64,000 bases of DNA from Plotosus lineatus (lineage: Eukaryota > Chordata > Actinopteri > Siluriformes > Plotosidae), in the NCBI GenBank assembly GCA_024760905.1, contig CM045735.1:30583249-30647248 (forward strand), written 5' to 3'. This document shows positions 39,701 through 53,100 of the stretch, one piece after another. Made by a program: the position numbers and the translations under genes. Under the pieces are notes generated by a model that searched no databases, was not told the DNA's origin, and worked only from the letters and a program-made list of their open reading frames with translations. Positions within the stretch are counted from its first letter, which is position 1; each line of letters starts with the position of its first letter.

Positions 39701-42700
39701 CTGCTGTGAATGTTACCTGAAGCTATTGACCTCTTGCTGTCTGTAATATGTACTGCATATGTTCATTTTTGTGTTGTTTGTCATATAATTGGATTTAAAT
39801 CTATGGGTTTTTCCCCCACCTTGTGTAGCTTGCCTTAATCCAGAGCAGGAGACTATGCAGCGGTTTCCCAAAGAGGATGACCTTGTGTTCCTGTCGCTGC
39901 CGAATAATACTGGTGCTTATTTAAGTGATGAACCACATTCTCCTGAAATGAGTTTCCACTTTGGATGGGTGACACGATCCAACGTGTTAAATAACGGGGG
40001 AGGTGTGTTAATAATTTTAAAAATTATTTTTACTTGTTAAACTGTACTGCTGTATTGGTAATTTGGCAGAGGATCCTTCCACTGTGCAACACTATTTCCT
40101 TCAGGTTTATCATAGTGAGTATTCAGAGCTGATGTTTGTCTTTTTAGGTGTATGAAAAGCAAAGGCTTTATTCAGTATTTGCATACTGAAAAATTTGTTG
40201 TTTTGAGTGCATGCTCATACAGTGCACTACTAATTCCTTGATCAATTAAAAACAGTTGTAATGTTGAATGTGGAACATTGCAAACAACCACCATAAGACA
40301 GTCACTATCTTGGACAAGTATGGAAGGGGCAGGACTTTTTAACCTTTGTGAAAACTGTGACCAAAGAGGCAAGAGGCACAAATAAGCAAATCTCAAAATC
40401 TGTTTTGAAAGGAGCAGTGTACAAGCCAACAAAATTGAGGCCGGTTATGCATTCAAGTGGCTCCATCAACACAATTATGCAATTTCTGGCAGGTACATGA
40501 TATTCAGTCCTTGAGATATGACCACAATCTCCTGTCAATTTATGCAGTGCAGGAGTAAGCACAATGCTCATGCAGTACAGTATCAAAATTTACTTATGGA
40601 AACATGTAAACATTAGTATACATTTGAAATTTAAGATAAAATCTCTTTTTTTTTTTTTTTTTTTTTTTGACATTTCCCCATTTTTCTCCCTAATTTAGTC
40701 ATATCCAATTCCCATCCATCAGGTATTGCCTTGACTATCACATGACCACCACTGACCAGTGAGGGCCGAAAGCATGCACACGCCCCCTCCATGATACACT
40801 TTTCAAGCTGTGGGACCACATGTATTTGGGGGTGGTCTAACACACTCGGTGGAAAAGCGCTATCTGCTCTCTGTACAAATATCTGTACAAGTATCTGTAC
40901 GAATGAGCTCACAGACGCCCATGATTAGCTGGCGATCACTGTGAGTGATAGAGATGTTAGCATCTGCCATCCGTCTGTCCCACCCATGAGAGCTCTGCCA
41001 ATTAGCTTCCATGGACTCCTGGCCACGGATGGCTGTGGCATTAACCCAGATTTGAACTTGCAGTCTCTGGATTTATACTCGCACTATGTCAATGTGCCAC
41101 TTGGGAGTCAAAAAAAAACCGTGTTTGAGTTTGGATTACTTTGGTGAATGAGCTATAGAGCGCTTGGTTATGTATTGCTATTTGGAACAATAGTGTGGTG
41201 TGGGTCTTTAAAAACTTTTTTTTTGTATTGCTCTCTTCACATACAGGCAAGATGTCCACATTGGTCCTTACTATTGAGACACGTGGAAATGTGACTTCTG
41301 TTAACACCCAACTTGTAAGATGTGAAGTAATTGGCTCCCTGGTCAGTACCTTGCGGGAATTCAAAGCGCTGTGCAGGCTGGAAAGTAGCAAGATGCTACA
41401 TCCAGTTCTGAAGCCAGACATCAGGTTTTTTGCACCCTGCCAGGATGACATGCTAAACCTAGATATGCCTGTAAGTAGGTGAAGAGGGCCAGCAGGTTAA
41501 AATACCTGGTGTGATGTTGCATAGTTTACCATATTCTTGATCTAGTTAAACTGAAAATAGTGAACATGTATGTGAAGTAGGTCATTGCTAGTATACTAGA
41601 AGGGAAGATGTAGAAAAATGTGATCAGTTTAAAATTTTTAAAACTTTTTTTTTTTTTTAATCCACCCCTGTAGGAATACAACAGGGACCAGGCTAAAGCT
41701 ATAAGCTGTGGCGTTGCAGTGGTGAAAAGGACCGAAAAGACCCCAAAGATTTTGTTAATAAATGGACCACCTGGGACTGGAAAAAGCAAAGTCATAGTTG
41801 GCATTCTGGACAGACTCCTCTCTGTATGTCCACTTTAGTTCTGTTTCTTTTGAAAGATAGTACATTAGAAGCACTAGCATAAAGCTTTACCGAGCAGGAG
41901 AAAACCTCTGCTGGACCTGCTGTAATGCCACATTTCTCAAATACAGGGATCCCTCACTACTTCGCGCTTCAATTCGTGCGGCTTCAGTGCATCGCATTTT
42001 TAAAAAATATTAGTTGAGCTAAAAAATAAGGAAATTAAAGAAGAATAGTGGAAAAAGTTAAGCAAAATGTCACAAAAGGCTAATTATGCAAAAAAAAAAA
42101 AAAACCCAAACAATCAAAAACAAAAAAACAACCCAACCCCCCCATCAAAACTACTTAAATTTTTATGTGAGGTGCACATTTCAGTGTGTGCACGCGCATC
42201 TGTGTGCGCGCACGTGTCTGTATTTGTGTGTATTTATATTTTATTTACATCTTGTGCATTCTTTTAAAATGTTTAATGGTTATTATAAACATTTATAGCA
42301 TTGAATATGTATTTATTGATATTATTATCACATATAAATGTACGTAAACGTCAGTCAAGGGGGGTTGATCCTACCTCTCGGAATTCGGTGGTCGCGGGGG
42401 ATCTCAGTCCCAATTAACTGCAGAAAGTGAGGGATCCCTGTAGTCCTATCCTATAATGTTAATCATTTAAATTGATGAATTCAGAATTTTACCCATATTA
42501 GCACATCTAATAGAGGGTTTCTTTGGCCATATGCCAACGCCTCAAAAAAAAAAAGATCAAACTGACTTGGGGGGAGGGGCGTTGGCGGAGTTAAAAATAT
42601 TTTTTCACGTTCTCCTATCTGTGCTGTTTACCCTTTATCTCAACTTTTTAAAGCATGTGTATCGAATAGTGATCCCTTCATTTGGTTGTCTGTTAACCCT

Positions 42701-45700
42701 TTAGTATGATGAAAGCCCATCAGGGAATCCCAGTACGAAACATCGACGAAGGAGAATTCTTGTCTGCGCCCAATCTAATGCTGCTGTTGACAGCTTGATG
42801 AAGAAAATCGTAAATGCCTTTAAAATGAAGTGCGTGGACATCCGAGCTGCACGAGGTAGGAACATTGCGTACACACAGCTGCAGACCTCTCGATAATAAA
42901 GATGTTTATGGAAATGAGGCATTGATCAACTGCTCAGTAATCGAAGCCCATTCTCAGCATGATCAATACCAAGATACTTCAATTTGAATAAAAAGTATGT
43001 ATCTCCTAAATATAAAAATAAATTTACAAATGAGTCTGATTAAGAAACTGGTACTGAAATGTGACACTAACCTACATTTTCTGTAGACTTAGAAAAAATA
43101 GCCCCCCCCCACACTTAAAAAAAAATATTCCGCCAATATACATTGAAGCCAGGTAGATGCAGGATAATATTCCTTGTAGAAGAAGAATCATCAAATTATC
43201 AGTGGGACAGCTTAAAAAGTCACAATATACCACGGACGGAATGAATGGCCTCCATTCACTAGTAATAGCTTTAGATAATGGTGCAATTAGTTAAACTATG
43301 CCCGTTGATGGTGTTTGACATATTCAGCTTTTCTTTATGTAAAGGCAATAGATGCTAATCAGTTAAGGATCGTTGGGAGCAGAAGATGCACTGTGTAACA
43401 TGGAAAGTTACATGTATCATCAATCCCGTTTTGCCACTCACATACAAATTTTGTGGTTCATTGTGCCTGCACCTGTGCTTTGATTCATGTTATCGGCTCT
43501 GCTGTGGAAACCTTGGCACCAGAGCAGGCTGTGACAGTAATGAGATCTTGTGACAAAATTGAGCATAAAGGTCTAAACTAGGAATTATTTGAATTATTTA
43601 AATTGTGTACATTTTTTTGATATACTATACCCCAGGCACGCACTAAAGATTTTTATGCATTGATTCACAAACAAACATGGAAATATTTATTTAAGTTTGA
43701 AGTGGCTGGAAAATATGCATTTTCTGATCAGACCCATATCACGCTTTGTGAAATCGGGTGCCTCCCAGGTCGTGATTCTCAAACTTTTTGCATTTTTTAG
43801 AAAGCAGTGTCTCAGCTGTAAATGCAGAGATGAGGCTGCAATTCTGTATACCGTATTCAACGTAATAAGCGCCATGCTCCAATAAGGGCCCCCCCCCCCA
43901 TGTTTTTGATCTTGCGTCTAATAGCCACCCATGCGTACTGAGAGCAAAATCGTTGATCAAACTTACCAATTTTATTCGATCAGAATCTGTAACCGTAAAA
44001 TGAGGCGTTCACTGCTTGTAAAAGTGAGTTTACACGGTATTTCAAGACCCCCTGCCACTGGGGAATGTCTATAATGTTCATCAGTCACAACACATTTGAT
44101 TGTTCCGCTGTGCTTTAAAAAACAGGAAAATATTTTGCTGTTTTCTCTTGTTAAATGTCCAACAACCGATGAACCATTAAAAACTGCTAAAGCAAACCAA
44201 TCGGATGCTCTGAATGAATGGACCGATGAGCCAGATATGGACCTATCAGAAAGTGATGAGTATTTTTTCACCCGATTCTCCTGCTCACTAACTTCACAAA
44301 TGTAAAGATTTTCCTGGCCATGTTGCTGTTGATTGGTTCAACATGCCATGTGCTAAAGTTGACATTCGGCTTGATTTTACTTCCTGGAAAATGTTTAAAG
44401 GAACAGTATCTGGAGGGAAAAGTAAGGGGTCTTTTATTTAAAAATTATGCTGTTTTCTGTTTATTTTCAGCTTTCATGTAAGTAGTTTTGTTGATACCAC
44501 AAATGAATAACACAAATACCAGTGAAACTCTTTCATTGTTCTGTTATTATTCATGTTTTCCACCTCGATGGTAATAAGCACTTACTTCCACTCCACTGGT
44601 AACATTTTAATAAGTGCCCACCCTCTCCAATTTTTAAAGTGCCCTGGGCGCTTATCACGTCGAATACGGTATGTGTTATTTAGAAACCCCTGATACAGGA
44701 ACAGTGGCATACACGGCTAATTGTTGTTTGTGTGTTGACACAGATATGACAATTTGTTCATGTTTGCCAAAAAAAAAAAAAAAATTCCCCACTTCCCTAC
44801 ATGTGATTAATATGATTTATATGAATCATATTGTAGAAGGCATTTTCCCACTGTGCTGAAATAATATGGATATTAAATGATTTGAGGTGTTCTCCTTCGA
44901 AAATTGGATGCCACACTAAAACGGCTAAAACAAGGCTTATGGTTTCATTACAATTTGACCATTTAGGGCCTAGCCATTTAAAAAAAAAATGGAAAAGAGT
45001 CTGATGTTTCAAGTCTGCATTTGTTTATTTGAAACTTTTTTCTCCTACAAAGTAGGGAAGTTCCCATTTTCAGAAGGCAATTTCTCAGCTTTTACTGTAA
45101 GCATGAGGCTCAAATTTGGTATGAAACAACTTTTAAAAATGGATTAATGAGCTTTTTTAATAAATGGCATCATAAACATAACCATTTTATTTTTCACAAT
45201 TTCGTTGCACATGAACATGAGGTTTGTGATATGTTTAGCTTAGGCTTATGCAAATATTTTCCCAAAACTTTGACGTTGATTTAAGATTGTGTGCATAGGA
45301 AACTGTGGTGACATTAACCTGGTGCGCCTAGGAAGTGATCGCGTCATCGCTGATAAATTAAAACCCTACAGCCTGGACAACCGTGTCAAAAAAGAAATGG
45401 GTGAGTAATTGTGACGGCGTTAATAATGCAGTTGGTGTTGATTTATGGTGGTGCAGTGACTTAATATCATTCTGAATTTTTTGTTTTAGTGAGAATGTGG
45501 TGTATACACTGCAGCAGCACTGTAAGGGTTAATTATGAGAAATACATTTGCATTCAGTGGCAGTGGTTAATCAAAGTGAGCTCTCATGCTAATTCACTGG
45601 GACAGAGACTAGTAAAGTGTACCATCAGTCTTATTTTATTTTATTTTTTTCTGGGGATAACATTGTGGTAGATTGTTACTGTAGCAACTAAGTTAATGAT

Positions 45701-48700
45701 GGGAGTGAAAAAAGTCCACCCTCATGCAGATCAGCTCTTATAAAATAAATATTGGATCCCAATTAAAACATTTGTTTGCAATTTTAGATGGCTTGTATTC
45801 TTTTTGGATGTTGCATACAATCTCTGATGGGGAAAACAGTGATCCCTCGCTACTTCGTGCTTCAGTTTCTGCGCTTCAGTGCATCGTGGGTTTTTCAAAA
45901 ATATTCATCGAAAAATTAAAAAAATAAGGAAATTAAGGGAAAAAAGGTGAAAAAAAAGTTTAAAAAAATGCCACAGAACAAGGATAATTATGCCAGAACG
46001 CCTAAACAAACAAACAAAAACAACCCAACAAAACCACTTACATTTTCATGTGAGGTGTGCTTGCGCAGCTGTGTGCACTCCGTGTCTGTATGTGTGTGTT
46101 TATAGTTTATTTACATCTTATACATTATTTTTGAATGTTTAATTGTTATAAACATTTATAGTGTTGAATATGTCTGTCTGTCTTCCTTTCGGCTTTTTCC
46201 CTTTTACTCGGGAGTCGCCACAGCGAATCATCTGATTCGCACGTTTTGATTTGGCAGAGGTTTTTATGTCGGATGCCCTTCCTGTCACAACCCTTTTTAG
46301 CAAGGGACAGAAACACGCTGACGACTTTGCAGCCTACTCTTTACGAAAATCAGCAATGGTTCTTTTACATGCCTCTCACCATAGACAGTGAGAGACATGG
46401 CCCGCCTTTGATAACCCAGTTAGCTGCACTGGGGGTATAGTGTTGAATATGTATTCATTGATATTATATACACACATACATGTACGTATACGTCAGTCAG
46501 GGGGGGTCGGGGTACTTCGCGGAAATCGGTGATTGCGGGGGTCTCGGTCCCCATTAACCGCGGAAAGTGAAGATCCCTCTAATAAAAATGGGGAATCACC
46601 ATATTAGTTAAGCTCATCAAAAATATTTCCATGTATATTCCAGTCAACTGGTGCTGTATAGAAGCAAAATTATAAATTTTCAAAATTCCAAATTTGTGTT
46701 TCAACTTGACGGCTGGTGCATAGCAGACCTGATTTTTCACCAAGAATATTCTCATGAAATCATGTGTGTAAATACATGTTAGTGTTTACATACCAAGGAT
46801 GATGTAATTAATTAAATTTGCATCTCAACCGACAAATGAGGTTCATTGGTTTAATATTGTACAACACAAGGAAAAAATTAATCAAATAACCATGGTTGTG
46901 TCGGAGTCTCTGCTTGTTGCTAGTGTCCAGGAACTGATAGTCTTTATACCTGAAAGAAGAACGTCGCGAGTGGCAGTGCTGCTCTCACTCAAGTTTACAG
47001 GTTCTATTAAACCACGCCTGTCAATAAAACAAATTAATAAGGTGTTAACTGTACACAGTAATGAATGGAAATCTTAAAATGATTACATTAGCCTGTGAGA
47101 TTAATTAAATTCTAATTGAGAGGCATTAAAGGAGGATATGCAATGTTGAATTATTTGATATGAATTCCATGGTTGTATAAATATTCAAAGAATCCTTCAA
47201 TCAGTCATTAAAAACTTTGTATGCCCAAAGCTAGCTGTATTTTGAGGTGTGTGCAAGTTCAAAATTATTTAATTAGTTTTGTAATGTTTCTGATATGTAA
47301 CAACCTTTTTAAACTGCTCTGATATTGGATTCTTTTGTTTAGAAAAAGTGAAACAAAAAGTCGGGTATGATCCGAATGTTCAGAGGAAGAAGGAGGAACT
47401 GGACAAGCGTATTGATGCCCTGTCTAAGGATTGTGCCAAAATAAACAAAAAATCACCCAAGGTGAAAGATTTTTACATGCTTGCTATTCCAGTGCAGGCT
47501 TATTCCTAGTGGCTGTGGAAGATTGATGATCAAATTGATTTAATTACTTTTTTGTTCAGTTACATAATTATGGTTGAGGTGTTAAGACAATGAGGTTTTA
47601 TACACAAACATGTTGGGTTTAACTTATCTTTGCCTAGTGTCAGTGAGGTAGTAACCGCTGCTAGAGGTGGTATCTTTTTGTTTTTGTTGTTTTTCTGCTA
47701 TGTCAGGTTTAATGTATGCAAGTACTTTCACAGACAGGGTGACGGGTTAGGGAACACTTTTTTAAAACTTGAATAACAGAAATAGACATTTAAAATAAAA
47801 ATTAATTTTATGTGGCAGTCTTCTAAGGGTACCAATTACATATACAGAAATGAATACATTAGAGGGAGAAAGTAAAAAATGACAAACAATCTAGGTTATT
47901 CATGTTCCACCATGATTTCTTTGGACAGAATGTGAAACAAGTTGCCTCTCTTATGGACTTGTTTAGAGAAGGAAATGTTTTCTTAATATCAAAGACTTAA
48001 GGAAGCATCAAAATAGTTCAAATAGTGCTTTGTTGCTCCTCCTTGGACCTGAATTCTTTGACTTTGCTAATGAAAAATTATATTCTCCAAGTTGATTCCA
48101 ACTTTTTTTTTTTCTCAGATAGCTACTGACAGGTCAGCTTTGCATGCTGTAGCTTGGTCAGCAACCAGGTTTTATTTTTTCAACTTTAAATTTTTGATCA
48201 GCTTGAAATCTGAACGGTTTGCTAGCCACATCAGGGAGTTCATTGAATAATGTTTCTCCAAAAAAAACAAAACCTTTTGCTTTTAACATAATGAATTGCC
48301 TTCCTGGAAAAGTTGCTTCATTAGCAGAAAACCAGAACTTTCACCTCAATGAGAAAAGAGGGCCTTACGGAGATGTCACCACTGTATGTATGATTTATTG
48401 TACATTAGTTTAATTTTTGCTCATTTTTTCTTTATTCTTCCTGCAGTTTGAGGAGCTAAATAACAAAAAACTGTCTTGCTTGGCAGAGAGGGAGAAGCTC
48501 AGTCGAATCTTAAAAGAGGTATGCACCTTTTTATGGTCAGATGTTTTACACATTTTGGTTATTTTTCATTGTGGACATCAGGAGAGCACAAAAGTTAGAT
48601 TCCAAGGTTCTTCAGGATTGATCTCTATTTCAGGGAGAAGGCGCACTGATTAAGTGTCCATACTGGAGAGCCTGTTTGGCTTCCTCCTCCTATGTGTATG

Positions 48701-50109
48701 TATGTATGTATGTATGTATATGTATTATTGTATTGTATATGTATCTATTTTTGCACCCCCTACTGATGGTACCTCAAGAGCCTGTAACAGTGAATTTTTC
48801 CATTGTGAGATTAATAAAGCTGTATCTTATCTTATCTTATTTAGTCCTTCAGCTATCTGTACCTACTGTGCTCTGATTGGTTATCTAAAACTCCATGCTC
48901 AGTGGGCTAAGAGACAGAGTGGGATGAACTAAGGTACAATTGTGTATTGGGGGAGGGCCTGCTAATCAGAAGGCCCAGCACACCATGATGCACTAGTTTG
49001 GCCAAACCCTGTTTTCAGCCAGCTCAAACAGCCCAGAGTGAAATCTTAAACATGCTATTGCCTTGTTATTTGACATCTTGACATCATCTAACTGGTTATC
49101 TAATACAGTCAGCCCCCACCTTATGGAATTATTGCGTTCCAGAGCCCTTTTCGTAACGCGGGGATTTCGTAAGTAGGGGTCGCACCTTGCATGTTAAACG
49201 CTGAATTTGTTCCAAGTCTCCAGTCTTTGGACTTTATAAACCCCATAAACTCTTTAAAAGTGGTAAAAGTACACCAATTTTGTATGAAATGTGTGTTAAA
49301 AGTAAAAGAAAATTATTTATTAAACCATTTAAACATTTTATTAACATATTAAACCATTTTATTAACATATTTATTAAGTAAACCATTATTAAACATTTTT
49401 ATTAACCTCTCTCTCTCTCGTGCTCGCTGTGGGCCGCGCCCACAAGACGTCAATTCAAAGCGCATTCCCTGCTTGACCATTTACTGAATTAAAACAACTT
49501 AAAAAACGAAATTAACAACTAAAGCGTTATTCCTTCTCTCTCTGCTTGACAAACTGAACTTTAATTTGATTCCTTGAGGGATTGGAATGGCAGATGAGCT
49601 CAAATGCACCCACATTTATTAAACATTTACTGAATTAAAGCAACTTAAAAACTAAACTAAAAACTAAAGAGTGAAGCTTCCTTCTGTCTCTATCTGGGAG
49701 GCCAGTGGGGCGGGATGTTGAGAGACAGCCAATGAGAGAGCAACTCGCGCGTCATGTGAAATTTTGATTGGCGCGTTTGAATTTCTTTTCGTAAGAGGGA
49801 GTTGTTTTGTATCTCGGGGACAACGCAAGAAAATGTTTTTCGTAACCCGGGGATTTCGTACACAAGGGTCCTCGTAAGTTGGGGCCGACTGTACTATAAC
49901 AACACATTACAGGTCAAAAGTGTAATATTTCCCTTTATAAAATATTCTTATCACCCTGAGGTTGTTTTATAAAAGCATGGCACAGGGAAGTGGCCAGTCC
50001 CAATTTTCCCATATAACCCTGCAAGTTCATTTTGGGCAAAAACTGCAGACACGCCTAGATGTATAACATCGTTGCACGTATTATGCATGTAGAGTTTTCA
50101 AAAAAAAGT

Positions 50110-50145
<36 letters not shown>

Positions 50146-53100
50146 TACACACACATGGATCCCTTACTTTCCGCGGTTAATTGGGACCGAGATCCCACCG
50201 CAACCACCAAATTCCGTGAATTAGGATCAACCCTCCCACCCAACTGACGTATACGTACATGTATGTGTATGTAATATCAATAAATACATATTCAATGCTA
50301 TAAATGCTTAAAATAACAATTAAACATTCAAAAATAATGCATAAGATGTAAATCCAGCCATGGTGACGATGAAGTAAAAGAACTATATGGAGAAATTGAG
50401 GAAATAATGGAGAAGACAAAAATCACTTCAAGATCATCATGGGCAACTTCAATGCTAAAATTGGGAAACACCATCGGCGCGACAGAAAGGTTGTCGGGCA
50501 GTTTGGCCTGGGAGAAAGAGATGGGAGAGGAACAAGGCTTGTGCAGTTTGCGATGTCTAACAACATAAAGATTGCCAATACTCACTATAAGAAAAGGAAG
50601 AGCAGGAAGTGGACATGGAGAAACCCAAATGGTACAATGAAGAATGAAATTGACAACTGTTACAGGTATTTGTTGTGATAAAGATTTAGGTTGGGCACCA
50701 GTAGGGGGCGATGATGCATGGAGTTGTTTTTGTTTGTTAATTTAATTATCTCAGATGAAGATAGGTGTGGATTACACTGATTGGATAATCAGGTTCAGGT
50801 GAAGAGGTGTTTGCTTTATATGGGCTTGTGAAACTGAACTGAGAGAGATCATTTCAAGGTCCTGATTCTGTAGTCCATGCTCTGGAGGAGAATCTCCACA
50901 GACTCCTGCTGTTTCTGGATCAAAGCTATATACATGCTCGGATTGTGGGAAGGACTTCACAAGCACTGGTAATTTCAAACGTTACCAGGTATCCACTCGA
51001 GAGAGAACATTTATGTCTTGAGTGAGAAACCAGAGCAAGTATTACCAGCGGTAAGAGTGAAAGGCCTGTTCCGAGTAATGCACAGCGAAGAATCCATGAA
51101 CGGTGGACAAGTCGCTGTATGATTCACAATGTTGGACCAGTTTGTGAAATACTTACGCAATGTTCTCCAGACTTCAAAATGCAGATGACTGCAGGATCAA
51201 ATGGGACTAAACAGGAAACATATGACAAATCTTTATGGAACTCTTATGATAAAGCATCCTACTGTGCTTTTGGTGACGCTGAGTGAAGTGTCCAAGTGTC
51301 AGGTCAGACTATGTCATATTATGTTAGTTTTCATGTGCTGTAATTGTATTACTTAGCATATTGTAACGTTAGGGTTGTTTCAGGAATAAATCATATGTTT
51401 TATTTAACAAAAAACCACTGACCTATACTTTCATCTCCCTAGACATTCCAGTCAGTATTACGGGATCAAACACTTTGGTTGTTTCAAATAAATCAGAGAC
51501 TGATCACGATTGTGCGGTCCATTGACATTAGGTACCGTAATACCACATACTCGCAAACAAGAACATAGTCCAAAATGTTGATTTCATTCGAAGAGTAAAC
51601 ATCGAAAGTGTTCATAGGATGGTCAGAGGTACAATTGATATGAACCTAAGAAGGGAGAGGAAAAAGCTAGTAAGATCGAAAATAACCAAAGTCAACATAG
51701 AGGCTCTAATGCAGAAGAAAACTGAATTTCAACTAAAGCTAGAAAACCACTTCGAAGAACTACTAAGCAAAGAAATGGAGGAGATGACTTATGAACTCTC
51801 AGAAGTCATCAAAACGTGTGCAGTGGAAACAGCGGGGAAAAACAGCAAGGGAAACAATGAGAAATTGAAACCCACAACAAAAGAATTACTGAAGAAAAGA
51901 AGGAAGATGCCAAGCATTGACAGAGATGCCCGTATGAAAATCGAGCACTGCGAACTGTACCATCAGGAAGAAAATGAGAGAAGATCTCCAGAGAATACAA
52001 TACCATGAAAGTGAAAGAAGCAATAGACAATGGAAAAGGACTGCAAAAAGAAAACAGCTCAGGTCGGAAAGCTATGATACCAGCACTGCAAGAAGAAGAT
52101 GGAACCATCACCACCAACAGGGAAAGAATTGTGGAGAGGTGTTCAGCGTTCTATGAAAACCTATACAAAGAGACGGCCAGTAACATCATGCGAACTTAGG
52201 CAGAAGTACCACCCATCCTAGACAGTGAAATCGAAGAGGCGATGAAAAGTATGAAAAACAACAAAGCACCCGGAGAAGATCACATCGTAAAGGAAATGCT
52301 GAAAGCAGGAGGAGATATCGTTCGCGGAAAGCTGAGAGTATTATTCAACAAAATGCTGAAAAAAGAACAGGTACTGAAGGAGTGGAAGAACGCCATCATC
52401 ATTCTCCTCTTCAAAAAAGGCAATAGGAAAGACCTAGCAAACTACAGACCCATCAGTTTGCTCTCCCAAGTCTATAAACTCTTTCTGAAGATCTTGAAAA
52501 ATAGGCTGAGTGGAATGCTGAGTGAACACCAGTCACCGGAACAAGCCACATACCGACGAGGACACTCCACGATTGACCACTTGCAAACAGTAACACAGAT
52601 ACTCAAAGACCAACGAATACAACATACCCATATACATGGCATTTGTAGCCTATGAGAAGGCCTTTGATTCAATGCAACATAAGGCAGTCTTCAAAGCGCT
52701 ACATTCGCATGGTATTGAGGGTAAATACATCAACATCATCTATGAAATATATGAGAGAGGAACAGTGCAAGTGAGAACTGAAATACGTGGAAGGAAGATT
52801 AACATCATGAAGGGAGTCAGGCAAGGTGACATTTTATCGCCAGTGATGTTCACAGCGGCACTCAAAGAAATATTCAGAAGAACAGAAGACGGAGCTGGTA
52901 TAAACATCAACAGAGAAAAGCTAAACAATCTGGGATTTGCAGATGATATTATCCTGTTTGCCAAAACCAAGGAACAACTAGAAAGAATGCTACAGAACCT
53001 GAAACATGGAAGGCAAGAAAGATGGAATGAAGATGAATAAAAAGAAAACAAAAATTATGTGCAACGACTTGGCAAGAAGAAATGGAATATCAATTGAAGT

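Noticed and set aside
43739..44305. Small ORFs around 43.7-44.3 kb, one ending in an acidic stretch
   Set aside because: They are inside or at the edge of the TIR element at 43849-44671 and match no known protein.
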